Of a stretch of 64,000 nucleotides of DNA, positions 7,360-16,320 are shown piece by piece. The stretch is from Chitinophaga sp. H8. GTDB taxonomy: Bacteria; Bacteroidota; Bacteroidia; Chitinophagales; Chitinophagaceae. The stretch lies in contig NZ_JBEXAC010000001.1 in the NCBI RefSeq assembly GCF_040567655.1, positions 1,116,001 to 1,180,000 of the forward strand. Direction: 5' to 3'. The notes under the pieces are model-generated. The model was not told the DNA's origin and did no database searches. It saw only the letters and a list, made by a program, of their open reading frames with translations. How positions within the stretch are numbered: position 1 is the stretch's first letter; every line of letters starts with the position of its first letter. The translations under genes were made by a program, and so were the position numbers.

Positions 7360-9483
7360 ATGTCTGTTTCAGCATCTACAAATTTCAAGCACGTAAGCTA
7401 TTTATGGGATGAGGCTAAAGCGGCTGCACTGGCCGGTGATGAGGTAGCCTTGTTGATTTACAGGTCTAATTTACTGGGAGCAGATTTGCGGCTCACCAAC
7501 TATGGTGGCGGTAATACTTCATGTAAGGCAATGGCCAAAGATCCCCTCACAGGAGAAAGTACAGAAGTAATGTGGGTAAAAGGTTCCGGTGGTGACCTGG
7601 GTACCCTGAAAAGGAACGGCCTGGCTGCTTTGTATGTAGACCGGTTGCGTAGCCTTACCAACGTATACCGTGGGGTAGCGTATGAAGATGAAATGGTGGA
7701 ATTATTCAACCATTGCATTTTTGACCTGGCATCCCGTGCACCGTCTATTGACACGCCTTTACATGGTTTCCTTCCATTTAAACATATTGATCATTTACAT
7801 CCGGATGCAGCTATTGCTATTGCCGCTGCTAAAGACGGCAAGCAGATTACACAGGAACTGTTCAAAGGAAAAATAGGTTGGGTAGAATGGCAACGCCCCG
7901 GTTTTGATCTGGGACTGAAACTAAAACAATGCCTGGATGAAAATCCTGGTATCCGCGGTATTATGCTCGGATCACATGGTTTGTTTACCTGGGGGGATAC
8001 GGCTTACGAAAGCTATATCAACACACTGGAAGTAATTGAAGCCTGTGCGGAATACCTGGAGAAGAACTACGGAAAGAAACGTCCTGTTTTTGGTGGTGCA
8101 CAAATGATTGCATCTCCCAAGGAGGTACGTTTAAAACAGGCCGCTGCACTTGCTCCGGTATTGCGTGGTCTTTGTTCCGGTACTACCCACATGGTGGGAC
8201 ATTTTACAGACGATGACCGCGTATTGGAATTCATCAATTCAAATGATCTGGACAGGCTGGCACCATTGGGAACAAGTTGTCCTGACCACTTCCTGCGTAC
8301 TAAAATCAGTCCGCTGGTTATCAGCCTGCAGCCTGATGAAGACCTGGAAGATGCAAAGGCAGTAAGGGCCAAACTGGTACCTGAATTTGAGGCTTACCGC
8401 AAGATGTATGCAGACTATTACAATGCCTGCAAACACCCGAACAGCCCTGCCATGCGCGATGCTAACCCGGTAGTAATACTGTACCGCGGTATTGGTATGT
8501 TTACGTTTGCCAAAGACAAACAAACAGCCAGAGTAGCGGCAGAGTTTTATATCAATGCGATTAATGTAATGAAAGGTGCAGAAGCGATATCTGAGTATAC
8601 CTCTCTGCCCAGACAAGAAGCATTTAATATAGAATACTGGTTGCTGGAAGAAGCTAAACTGCAACGTATGCCTAAGCCTAAAGCATTATCCGGCCGCGTG
8701 GCATTGGTTACCGGCAGCGCAGGTGGTATCGGTAAAGCTATTGCCCGCAAATTTGCAGATGAAGGTGCTTGCGTAATTATCAATGATAATGATGCTGATC
8801 GCCTGGCGGCTGCAAAGGCGGACCTGGATCAGTATTATAGCAAAGATGTGTTTGCTACCGCCCTGTTGGATGTTACCAGCATGGAAGCGATCACCAACGC
8901 TTATAATGTTACCAGCTTGGCTTTTGGAGGAGTGGATATTGTAGTGAATTGCGCCGGACTTTCCATTTCAAAACCATTGGAAGATCATACAGAAAATGAC
9001 TGGGACCTGCTGTACAATGTACTGGTAAAAGGGCAGTTTATGGTAACACAGCAAGGGGTTAAAGTAATGCGTAAACAGGGTACCGGTGGGGATGTGATCA
9101 ATATTGTGAGCAAGAACGCACTGGTATCAGGTCCAAACAATGCCGGATATGGTTCCGCCAAGGCAGCTCAGATGCACCTGAGCCGTTTGAATGCTGCAGA
9201 ACTGGGAGCAGACCATATACGGGTAAACGTAGTGAACCCTGATGCGGTGATTGCAGATAGTAAAATCTGGGCAGGTGCCTGGGCAGAAGGACGTGCCAAG
9301 GCATACGGCATCAAAGTGGAAGAATTGCCTGCATACTATGCAAAACGCACCCTCTTGAACCAGATCATTTTACCGGAAGATATTGCAAACGCCTGTTTCG
9401 TTTTTGTAGGCGGGTTGCTGAATAAGTCTACCGGTAATGTAATGAATGTAGATGGAGGGGTCGCCACTGCATTTGTAAGATAA
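7360..9483 (+). CDS. rhaEW: Bifunctional L-rhamnulose-1-phosphate aldolase / L-lactaldehyde dehydrogenase
   Basis: This 707-residue two-domain fusion has a class II aldolase domain (about 1-430) and a short-chain dehydrogenase domain (about 445-707). The aldolase part shows GGGNTSCK near residue 50, a His-rich metal site (FKHIDHLHPDA, about 140-150) and SHGLFTWG near 205. The SDR part shows the NAD-binding TGSAGGIG near 450 and a catalytic AGYGSAKA (Tyr about 596, Lys about 600). In known RhaEW enzymes the first domain splits rhamnulose-1-P to DHAP and L-lactaldehyde and the second makes L-lactate with NAD. The adjacent lutABC genes, which consume L-lactate, fit that product. The ATG at 7360 suits the domain start. 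Confidence 0.93.
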   Translation: MSVSASTNFKHVSYLWDEAKAAALAGDEVALLIYRSNLLGADLRLTNYGGGNTSCKAMAKDPLTGESTEVMWVKGSGGDLGTLKRNGLAALYVDRLRSLTNVYRGVAYEDEMVELFNHCIFDLASRAPSIDTPLHGFLPFKHIDHLHPDAAIAIAAAKDGKQITQELFKGKIGWVEWQRPGFDLGLKLKQCLDENPGIRGIMLGSHGLFTWGDTAYESYINTLEVIEACAEYLEKNYGKKRPVFGGAQMIASPKEVRLKQAAALAPVLRGLCSGTTHMVGHFTDDDRVLEFINSNDLDRLAPLGTSCPDHFLRTKISPLVISLQPDEDLEDAKAVRAKLVPEFEAYRKMYADYYNACKHPNSPAMRDANPVVILYRGIGMFTFAKDKQTARVAAEFYINAINVMKGAEAISEYTSLPRQEAFNIEYWLLEEAKLQRMPKPKALSGRVALVTGSAGGIGKAIARKFADEGACVIINDNDADRLAAAKADLDQYYSKDVFATALLDVTSMEAITNAYNVTSLAFGGVDIVVNCAGLSISKPLEDHTENDWDLLYNVLVKGQFMVTQQGVKVMRKQGTGGDVINIVSKNALVSGPNNAGYGSAKAAQMHLSRLNAAELGADHIRVNVVNPDAVIADSKIWAGAWAEGRAKAYGIKVEELPAYYAKRTLLNQIILPEDIANACFVFVGGLLNKSTGNVMNVDGGVATAFVR

Positions 9484-9514
9484 TTTGTACTTTACTTTTC
9501 TCAAGAACCATGTT

Positions 9515-10789
9515 ATGAAAATAGAACAGTATCAGATAGCGGAATATAATAACAGCCTGCTAAAAGCGCAGGAACGTAACTACTCGTTTGTTGCGGAAAA
9601 GGTGAACAACGTGTCGGCAGTATTAAAGCTGTTGCAGGAGTTCCAGGTAGCTATTCCAAGTTGGGCACTGGGTACCGGTGGCACACGCTTTGGCAGGTTT
9701 TCCGGTGCAGGTGAGCCCAGAAGCCTGGAAGAAAAAATAGAAGATGTGGGCATGCTGCATGCGCTGAATCAATCCAGTGGCGCTATTTCGCTGCATATTC
9801 CCTGGGATATTCCTGATAATGCCGCTGCTATGAAAGCATTGGCAGCGCAGCACAACCTGCGCTTTGACGCCATGAACTCAAATACCTTCCAGGATCAGCC
9901 GGGGCAGGCAGTGAGTTATAAATATGGTTCTCTGCAACATACAGATAAAGCAGTACGGAAGCAGGCGATTGAACATAATATCGAAGTAATAAAATATGGA
10001 GAAGCATTAGGATCTGATGCACTCAGCGTTTGGCTGGCGGATGGTTCCTGCTTTCCTGGCCAGCTGAATTTCAGAGGCGCTTTTCAACGTACGCTGGAAA
10101 GCCTGCAGGAAATCTATAGCGCATTACCGGATCATTGGAAAGTTTGGGTAGAGTACAAAGCTTTTGAACCTAATTTCTATTCCACTACAGTAGGGGACTG
10201 GGGCCAGTCGCTGTTATTTACCAGTAAACTGGGGCCTAAGGCTTATACATTGGTAGACCTGGGCCATCATCTGCCTAATGCCAATATTGAGCAGATTGTG
10301 TCGCTTTTACTCATGGAAGGTAAACTGGCAGGTTTCCATTTTAATGACTCCAAATATGGAGATGATGACCTGACAGTAGGTAGCATCAACCCTTACCAGT
10401 TATTCCTTATTTTCAATGAGCTGGTAGATGGGATGAATGCACGCGGGATGAATCACGCCACCGATCTGGGCTGGATGATTGATGCCTCCCATAATGTAAA
10501 AGATCCGCTGGAAGATCTCCTGCAGTCTGTAGAAGCTATCATGATAGCGTATGCACAGGCATTGCTGGTAGATACCAAAGCACTGAGTGCTGCGCAACAA
10601 TCCAACGATGTTGTGGCTGCACAGGAAATATTGCAGCAGGCATACCGTACAGACGTACGCCCGCTGGTAGCACAGGCACGTATGCTGGCAGGTGGTGCTT
10701 TAGATCCGTTAGGCATGTACCGCCAACAGAAAGTAAGAGAAAATCTAATTAAAGAAAGAGGCAGTAAAACCGTAGCAACGGGACTGTAA
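9515..10789 (+). CDS. rhaI: L-rhamnose isomerase, RhaI (Pseudomonas) type
   Basis: This is a 424-residue cytoplasmic TIM-barrel sugar isomerase converting L-rhamnose to L-rhamnulose. It belongs to the P. stutzeri-like RhaI group rather than E. coli RhaA. Metal-site stretches are WVEYKAFEP, LVDLGHHLPNANIE and GFHFNDSKYGDDDL; the N-terminal PSWALGTGGTRFGRF is also characteristic. The open frame extends upstream to a TTG at 9485, but the ATG at 9515 (MKIEQYQIAEYN) leaves a clean 31-base gap after rhaEW and suits the family N-terminus. It is probably co-transcribed with rhaEW. A heptad-repeat inverted element separates it from rhaB. Confidence 0.92.
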   Translation: MKIEQYQIAEYNNSLLKAQERNYSFVAEKVNNVSAVLKLLQEFQVAIPSWALGTGGTRFGRFSGAGEPRSLEEKIEDVGMLHALNQSSGAISLHIPWDIPDNAAAMKALAAQHNLRFDAMNSNTFQDQPGQAVSYKYGSLQHTDKAVRKQAIEHNIEVIKYGEALGSDALSVWLADGSCFPGQLNFRGAFQRTLESLQEIYSALPDHWKVWVEYKAFEPNFYSTTVGDWGQSLLFTSKLGPKAYTLVDLGHHLPNANIEQIVSLLLMEGKLAGFHFNDSKYGDDDLTVGSINPYQLFLIFNELVDGMNARGMNHATDLGWMIDASHNVKDPLEDLLQSVEAIMIAYAQALLVDTKALSAAQQSNDVVAAQEILQQAYRTDVRPLVAQARMLAGGALDPLGMYRQQKVRENLIKERGSKTVATGL

Positions 10790-10794
10790 AAAAT

Positions 10795-10992
10795 AGCTTT
10801 TAGCTGTTGGCTGTTAGCCACGTAATAAATAGCGATCGTTAACGGTCAACAGTTAAAAGTTTAATAATAATGGTTGTTTTCAATAAGCTGTGATTATGTA
10901 TACATGGCTAAAGCAAAAAACAAGAATACTATCCTTTAGCCGCTGATCATGCAATACCGTAGCTAACAGCTAACAGCCAAAAGCTAAAAGCT
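10795..10992. repeat. Heptad-type inverted repeat pair between rhaI and rhaB
   Basis: The 24-bp arm at 10795-10818 is the reverse complement of 10969-10992 with one mismatch. Both arms are degenerate AGCTNTT heptads and match the arms of the element at 11-314 at about 21 of 24 positions. The 150-bp interior differs from that of the first element. The right arm ends 7 bases before the rhaB ATG, so the structure could affect rhaB expression. No transposase is nearby. Confidence 0.8.
10896..10905. promoter_or_regulatory. Perfect 10-bp palindrome ATGTATACAT upstream of rhaB
   Basis: ATGTATACAT is a perfect palindrome about 95 bases before rhaB, inside the inverted-repeat element. It could be an operator half-site pair, but no second copy was found in front of rhaT or rhaEW, so assignment to the local GntR regulator is speculative. 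Confidence 0.2.
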
Positions 10993-10999
10993 CAAGAAT

Positions 11000-12394
11000 A
11001 TGTCCTCCTCCGTAATAGCCGTCTTTGATATTGGAAAAACAAACAAGAAAGTATTTCTGATTGATGAGCATTACAAAATAGTGTATGAGAAATCCGCACA
11101 GTTTGCAGAAACGACGGATGAAGATGGAGATGCCTGTGAAGACATCGCATTGTTAACTACATGGATGCGGCAAAGCCTGCATGAAATACTGCAGTTGCCA
11201 GGGTTTGAGGTGAAAGCCATGAATTTTTCGACCTATGGTGCCAGCTTTGTGCACATCAATGGAGCAGGGGAAGTAATTGCTCCCTTGTACAATTACCTGA
11301 AGCCTTACCCTAAGGCACTGCAACAAACATTCTATAATACTTATGGTGGAGAGGTAGCGGTATCTGCGGCTACAGCTTCCCCGGTATTGGGGCATCTTAA
11401 TTCAGGTATGCTCTTATACCGGCTTAAATATGAACATCCCCGGTTATATGAAGCCATTCATTACTCGCTTCATTTACCGCAATATATTAGTTATCTGATC
11501 ACAGGTCAGGTATATAGTGACATTACAAGTATCGGTTGTCATACCCAGCTATGGGATTTTTCCCGTCAGCAATATCATACGTGGGTGCAGCAGGAGGGGA
11601 TATCAGAGAAACTGGCGCCCATCTTTCCGTCAAATGAAGTTGTTCAGGTGTCGCTCAACGGGCGTACTTATCCTACAGGTATAGGCCTGCACGATAGTTC
11701 TGCTGCATTGATTCCGTACCTGGCTAATTTTTCTGAGCCTTTTGTGCTTATTTCCACTGGTACCTGGTGTATCACGCTGAATCCATTTAATCAAACACCA
11801 CTTACATCAGCAGAGCTGCAACAGGACTGTTTGTGTTATCTGGAATATCATGGTAAGCCGGTTAAAGCCTCCCGTTTGTTTGCCGGGAATGAACATGAAC
11901 AGCAAACCAAAAAACTGGCGGAATATTTTAATGTACCGCTTGACTTTTATAAAACGGTTGAATTTGACCCTGCTATTGTAAGCCGGTTGCAGAAAGCCCA
12001 GCTTATTAATAATACTTCGATTGCTAATACTGATACTAATTTGCTTTTTTTTAAAAGCTTGGATCCCAGTCAATTTGCCTCATATGAAGATGCATACCAC
12101 CAATTGCTCCTGAATATCATTGTAGCGCAAAAATACTCCACGGGATTGGTTCTTGACAATACCAATGTGAAGCGTATTTTTGTAGACGGAGGTTTTAGTA
12201 AAAACCCGGTATTCATGCACCTGCTGGCTGCAGCTTTTCCGGGAATGGAAGTGTATGCCGCTTCAGTGGCGCAGGCTACCGCTATTGGTGCTGCACTGGC
12301 TATACATAAGCATTGGAATCATTTGCCTTTACCTGGTGATCTGGTTGCGTTAAAATACTATGTATCTGCAGCGGTTACAGAAGAGGAATATTAG
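11000..12394 (+). CDS. rhaB: Rhamnulokinase (FGGY family carbohydrate kinase)
   Basis: This 464-residue cytoplasmic sugar kinase has the two-domain actin-like FGGY fold. The N-terminal phosphate-binding motif is FDIGKTNKK (residues 9-17) and the C-terminal signature is VDGGFSKNPVFMHLLAAAFP near residue 395. LISTGTWC lies near residue 255. The DIGKTNKK variant is the form usual in Bacteroidota and differs from E. coli RhaB. Position in the rhamnose block points to phosphorylation of L-rhamnulose to L-rhamnulose-1-phosphate; the family also includes L-fuculokinases, which the context makes less likely. It is 65 bases upstream of lutA. Confidence 0.9.
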   Translation: MSSSVIAVFDIGKTNKKVFLIDEHYKIVYEKSAQFAETTDEDGDACEDIALLTTWMRQSLHEILQLPGFEVKAMNFSTYGASFVHINGAGEVIAPLYNYLKPYPKALQQTFYNTYGGEVAVSAATASPVLGHLNSGMLLYRLKYEHPRLYEAIHYSLHLPQYISYLITGQVYSDITSIGCHTQLWDFSRQQYHTWVQQEGISEKLAPIFPSNEVVQVSLNGRTYPTGIGLHDSSAALIPYLANFSEPFVLISTGTWCITLNPFNQTPLTSAELQQDCLCYLEYHGKPVKASRLFAGNEHEQQTKKLAEYFNVPLDFYKTVEFDPAIVSRLQKAQLINNTSIANTDTNLLFFKSLDPSQFASYEDAYHQLLLNIIVAQKYSTGLVLDNTNVKRIFVDGGFSKNPVFMHLLAAAFPGMEVYAASVAQATAIGAALAIHKHWNHLPLPGDLVALKYYVSAAVTEEEY

Positions 12395-12411
12395 ATGAAG
12401 GAACAAACAGG

Positions 12412-12441
12412 GATACCGGGTACGAAGCGGTACCAGGTATC
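12412..12441 (+). promoter_or_regulatory. Inverted repeat just upstream of lutA
   Basis: GATACCGGGTAC (12412-12423) pairs with GTACCAGGTATC (12430-12441) with one mismatch across a 6-base spacer. It fills the rhaB-lutA gap and ends 18 bases before the lutA ATG at 12460. It could be a regulator operator or an mRNA hairpin controlling lutA translation. There is no U-tract, so a terminator is unlikely. Confidence 0.5.
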
Positions 12442-12459
12442 ATGCTAAATTTTAGGTTC

Positions 12460-13197
12460 ATGAAAGTTGGATTGTTTATTCCATGTTACATTGATCAGTT
12501 TTATCCGCAGGTAGGTATCGCCACATTGGAATTGCTGCAGAAATTAGGTTGCGAGGTGGAATATCCGCAAGGACAAACATGCTGCGGGCAACCTATGGCT
12601 AATTCGGGCTTTGAACATCTTACGCACGGCTGTAATGAGCTGTTTATTAAAAATTTTGCTGCCTACGATTATATTGTAGGCCCTTCCGGTAGTTGTGTAC
12701 TCCATATTAAGGATCACTTGCATGATCCTCATCAGGAACCGGCAGCACAATCTATCCGTAATAATATATATGAACTGGTAGAATTCCTCACAGATGTATT
12801 GCAGGTAAAAACACTGCCTGCGAAATTTCCTTATAAAGTGGGAGTGCACCAGAGCTGTCATGGTCAGCGTGGGTTAGGACTTTCTCAGATGAGCGAGTTG
12901 GTGGCAGCACCTTTTTCCAAGCCCATGCAATTATTGAATCTTGTAGAAGGCCTGGAAGTGATTCCACTGGACAGAACAGACGAATGTTGCGGCTTCGGGG
13001 GTACTTTTTGTGTATTCGAGGAAGTGGTATCTGTTAAGATGGGAAAAGACCGCATCTCTGATCATGTGAAGCATGGGGCAGAAGTAATTACCGGTAATGA
13101 TGTGAGTTGCCTGATGCACCTGGAAGGTATCCTGCGCCGGCAAAAAAGTCCGATAAAGGTGATGCATATCGCAGAAATACTGAATCAAAGCATCTGA
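12460..13197 (+). CDS. lutA: L-lactate oxidation subunit LutA (Fe-S oxidoreductase)
   Basis: This 245-residue protein has two CCG cysteine-rich domains, as in LutA/YkgE. The cysteine clusters are QTCCGQPMAN and SGSCVLH in the first half, and HQSCHGQRG and DECCGFGGTFC in the second. With LutB and LutC it forms the LutABC complex that oxidises L-lactate to pyruvate. I chose the ATG at 12460 because MKVGLFIPCYIDQFYPQVG is the conserved start; the upstream ATG at 12442 would add six residues overlapping the edge of the inverted repeat. The location directly after rhaB links lactate oxidation to the lactate-producing RhaEW step. Confidence 0.92.
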   Translation: MKVGLFIPCYIDQFYPQVGIATLELLQKLGCEVEYPQGQTCCGQPMANSGFEHLTHGCNELFIKNFAAYDYIVGPSGSCVLHIKDHLHDPHQEPAAQSIRNNIYELVEFLTDVLQVKTLPAKFPYKVGVHQSCHGQRGLGLSQMSELVAAPFSKPMQLLNLVEGLEVIPLDRTDECCGFGGTFCVFEEVVSVKMGKDRISDHVKHGAEVITGNDVSCLMHLEGILRRQKSPIKVMHIAEILNQSI

Positions 13198-13253
13198 GGA
13201 GAACGAAAGTACAGTGGATGTGACCATCTTCAGTAAAACACATTCAGCGAAAG

Positions 13254-13277
13254 GCTAACTGCCAACAGCTAACTGCT
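13254..13277. repeat. Solo heptad-repeat arm upstream of lutB
   Basis: This 24-bp block is a reverse-oriented AGCTNTT heptad array, matching the arm of the rhaI-rhaB element at about 21 of 24 positions. No partner arm is visible in the lutA-lutB gap. It ends 11 bases before the lutB ATG. Confidence 0.7.
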
Positions 13278-13288
13278 AAAAAATTAAG

Positions 13289-14668
13289 ATGAACCATACA
13301 ATACAAGACCATTCTTCGTTAGCAGATCATTTTAATGAGAACGAGCCTCGTGTTAACTGGCACGATGAAACGTTATGGTGGGTGCGTCAGAAACGTGACC
13401 GTATGGCCTGGAGTATTCCGGAGTGGGAAGCATTACGGGAGGCCGCCTCACAAATCAAGAATAATGTGCTGGGCAACCTGCATGGATATCTGGAGGAGTT
13501 TGAACGGAATGCACAACAGAATGGTGCAGTGGTGCATTGGGCAGCAGATGCAGCAGAGCATAACCGGATCGTGCTGGAATTATTAAAACAACATGGTGTG
13601 AAACGCATGGTAAAAAGTAAATCCATGCTCACAGAAGAGTGCCACCTGAATCCTTACCTCGCAGAAAACGGAATTGAAGTAATTGATACTGATCTGGGAG
13701 AGCGTATTGTGCAGCTGGCTAAAGAGCCGCCCAGTCATATTGTGCTCCCCTGTATTCATAAAAAGAAGGAAGAGATAGGAGAGTTGTTTCATGAACATTT
13801 GGGAACACCTGCTGGCAATGCAGATCCTCAATTCCTGACTGCCGCCGCCAGGCAGCATCTCCGCAAAGAATTTTTGCAATCAAATGCAGCTATAACAGGG
13901 GTTAATTTTGCAGTAGCTTCCACCGGTGAAATGGTTATATGTACCAATGAAGGGAATGCCGATATGGGGGCGCACCTGGCAGACATACATATTGCCTGTA
14001 TGGGGATTGAAAAGATTGTTCCGCAGCGGCATCATCTGGGCGTATTTTTACGTTTGCTGGCGCGCAGTGCTACCGGACAGCCCATCACTACCTATTCCAG
14101 TCATTTCCGTCAGCCCCGAAAAGGGCAGCAGTTGCACATCGTATTGGTAGATAACGGCCGGACCAAACAACTGGGCCGGGAAGATTTTCGTAATTCCCTT
14201 AAATGTATACGGTGTGCTGCCTGTATGAATACCTGCCCGGTATACCGGCGCAGTGGCGGGCATAGTTATCATAATGCCATTGCAGGTCCGATAGGATCTA
14301 TCCTGGCACCCAATCTGGATATGAGAGAGTATGCCGACTTACCCTTTGCTTCTACTTTATGCGGCTCCTGTTCCAATGTATGCCCGGTGAAAATTGATAT
14401 TCACCAGCAGCTTTACAAGTGGCGGCAGGTATTGGTGAAGGAAGGCTATACTGCCACCTCCAAAAAAGTGGGTATGAAAATGATGAATACCGTATTATCA
14501 AGTCCCGGAACCTATAAAACAGCAGGGAAAATGGGACGATGGGTATTGCGGGCATTTCCGGGAATGGTAAATAATAAACTAAACCCCTGGTATAAACAAC
14601 GGGAGATGCCGGAAGCCCCTAAAACATCTTTTGCAGATTGGTATAAAAAAAATAAAGGATCCAAATGA
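13289..14668 (+). CDS. lutB: L-lactate oxidation subunit LutB (Fe-S cluster protein)
   Basis: This 459-residue cytoplasmic protein joins a LUD-type domain (about 60-290) to a C-terminal ferredoxin-like region. Two 4Fe-4S motifs are clear: KCIRCAACMNTCP at about 305-317 and CGSCSNVCP at about 358-366. The last 90 residues carry the LutB C-terminal domain (FADWYKKNKG at the end). It is the electron-transferring subunit of the LutABC lactate oxidation complex. The stop overlaps the lutC start by four bases (ATGA), indicating translational coupling. Confidence 0.93.
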   Translation: MNHTIQDHSSLADHFNENEPRVNWHDETLWWVRQKRDRMAWSIPEWEALREAASQIKNNVLGNLHGYLEEFERNAQQNGAVVHWAADAAEHNRIVLELLKQHGVKRMVKSKSMLTEECHLNPYLAENGIEVIDTDLGERIVQLAKEPPSHIVLPCIHKKKEEIGELFHEHLGTPAGNADPQFLTAAARQHLRKEFLQSNAAITGVNFAVASTGEMVICTNEGNADMGAHLADIHIACMGIEKIVPQRHHLGVFLRLLARSATGQPITTYSSHFRQPRKGQQLHIVLVDNGRTKQLGREDFRNSLKCIRCAACMNTCPVYRRSGGHSYHNAIAGPIGSILAPNLDMREYADLPFASTLCGSCSNVCPVKIDIHQQLYKWRQVLVKEGYTATSKKVGMKMMNTVLSSPGTYKTAGKMGRWVLRAFPGMVNNKLNPWYKQREMPEAPKTSFADWYKKNKGSK

Positions 14669-15252
14669 GCAGCAGGGAACAAATACTGGCCGCAGTAAAA
14701 GCAAATCAACCAGCAGCAACAGCATTACCATCACTGGCAGGTTTTGACATGACTACACCAGGTGAGCTGTCCGCTTTCCGGAAAGTGGTGGAAGGCTTGG
14801 GAGCTATCTTGTTTGAAATACCTGACTATACTGCTATAGCGCCTTTGCTCAGGGAGCATTACCCACATATTGAGCGGGTGATAGCAGTAGACCCTGCTTA
14901 TTATCCGGTGAATGATCAGGAGGAGTGGCAAACTACGGATGCACATGCGCTGGAAAATGTAGATATGGCCATTATTCCCGGGCAATGGGGAGTGGCTGAA
15001 AATGGAGCAATATGGATGGAAGAACAGGACATGAAAGTGAGAGTACTCCCTTTTATCTGTCAGCACCTGGCCATTGTATTATCCAAACATAATCTGGTGG
15101 CCACCATGCACCAGGTATATGAAAAAATAGGTGGCCCCAATACCGGTTTTGGTGTGTTTATAGCCGGCCCTTCCAAAACAGCGGATATAGAGCAATCACT
15201 GGTACTGGGCGCACATGGCGCCAAGAGCCTTGCTATATTTGTGGTAGGATAG
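14665..15252 (+). CDS. lutC: L-lactate oxidation subunit LutC (LUD domain)
   Basis: This 195-residue protein consists of one LUD domain and is close to the usual LutC length. Recognisable stretches are MSSREQILAAVKANQP at the N-terminus, VAENGAIWMEEQD and the terminal GAHGAKSLAIFVVG. It is the third subunit of the LutABC lactate-to-pyruvate system. Its ATG overlaps the lutB stop by four bases. It is the last catabolic gene before the convergent regulator, whose stop lies only 28 bases away. Confidence 0.92.
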   Translation: MSSREQILAAVKANQPAATALPSLAGFDMTTPGELSAFRKVVEGLGAILFEIPDYTAIAPLLREHYPHIERVIAVDPAYYPVNDQEEWQTTDAHALENVDMAIIPGQWGVAENGAIWMEEQDMKVRVLPFICQHLAIVLSKHNLVATMHQVYEKIGGPNTGFGVFIAGPSKTADIEQSLVLGAHGAKSLAIFVVG

Positions 15253-15280
15253 TCTTTTTCAGGACTGGCATAGCAGTGCG

Positions 15281-16297
15281 TTACAGGGAATTGCGCAGTA
15301 TCAGTTTAAAAGGATTCTTGACGAGTTCTCTGCGTTTTTCCTGTATCATCCTGGCCGCAGTAATCCCCATTTGCTCATGATCGGTAGAAATAACCGTGAT
15401 ACCATCCAGCAAAATCTCTTTTAACAGCGTTTCATTGTAAGAAACGATCCCCACATCTTTACCAATGACCAGGCCTTTATTGCGGCAGTTTTTTACCAGG
15501 TTAACCAGATCTGTTTCTTCAATAACGATATAAGCTTCACCTGCTTTAACAGGTGTGTTGGATTCAATACCTTCTATAATGGAAAAATCAAAGTCCTGGG
15601 TGCGGCAGAAATACCGGAAGCCTTTCATTATTTCCGGTGGATAAGGAACAATGCCTGGGTTCACATATACCAGGCTGGTATATTTTTTTAAGGAAGGTAA
15701 TGCTTCATATAACGCCTCATAAATATCTTTCTCAAAGTTTTGATAAATAGCAGCATGGGGCCTGTTGATTTCAGGAATGTCTTTATCCAGCAAGATTAAT
15801 TGTGCAGGAGGGATCTGTTTGATAATTTCTACCGCCTTTTCTTTCTGGTCATAAAAATGGGGCATAATTACATAATAATCATAATCCCCCAGATGATTAT
15901 TGATGAGGCTTTCAAACAGCTGTACGTTGCAATGGTGGATATGAAGATCAATAAAAACATTGTCCCCTAATGTTTTTACGAACGCATTGTATACTTGTTT
16001 TTTATAATTACTGATCTTATTGAAAAGCAGCAATACTCTTAGGGGGATATTAATATCTGTACGATTAATAAAATACCCTTTACCCTTAACAGAAATAATT
16101 ACTTTTTTGTCTCTGAGCTCTTTGTAGGCTTTTTCTACCGTACCTCTGGAAAGGAGGTATTCTTCACTCATTTCATTAATAGAAGGAATTTGCTGGTCCC
16201 GCACCAGATGGCCGTCCCGTACTGCTGCCATAATAGAGGCTGCAATTTGCAGGTATACCGGCATCTTACTGTTATTGTCAATATCCAATAATTTCAT
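15281..16297 (-). CDS. GntR-family regulator with sugar-binding-like effector domain (probable rhamnose regulator)
   Basis: In this 338-residue protein, residues about 10-77 form a GntR winged helix (PVYLQIAASIMAAV, QIPSINEMSEEYLLSRGTVEKAYKEL, VKGKGYFI). Residues about 88-338 form a LacI/periplasmic-binding-like effector domain (IGKDVGIVSYNET, GITVISTDHEQMG). This architecture is common for sugar regulators in Bacteroidota. It is convergent with the rha-lut genes and the only transcription factor nearby, so control of that block by rhamnose or an intermediate is a reasonable inference, not shown. A 7-bp inverted repeat lies 24-42 bases upstream of its ATG and may be its own operator. Confidence 0.85.
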   Translation of the reverse strand: MKLLDIDNNSKMPVYLQIAASIMAAVRDGHLVRDQQIPSINEMSEEYLLSRGTVEKAYKELRDKKVIISVKGKGYFINRTDINIPLRVLLLFNKISNYKKQVYNAFVKTLGDNVFIDLHIHHCNVQLFESLINNHLGDYDYYVIMPHFYDQKEKAVEIIKQIPPAQLILLDKDIPEINRPHAAIYQNFEKDIYEALYEALPSLKKYTSLVYVNPGIVPYPPEIMKGFRYFCRTQDFDFSIIEGIESNTPVKAGEAYIVIEETDLVNLVKNCRNKGLVIGKDVGIVSYNETLLKEILLDGITVISTDHEQMGITAARMIQEKRRELVKNPFKLILRNSL

Positions 16298-16320
16298 AAA
16301 TGGTGGTGTGTTGCTGAACT

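Noticed and set aside
9485..9514. TTG start for rhaI
   Set aside because: An ATG at 9515 matches the family N-terminus; the TTG lies only one base after the rhaEW stop.
12412..12441. Terminator between rhaB and lutA
   Set aside because: The hairpin is not followed by a U-tract and lies directly before a start codon, so a regulatory role is more likely.
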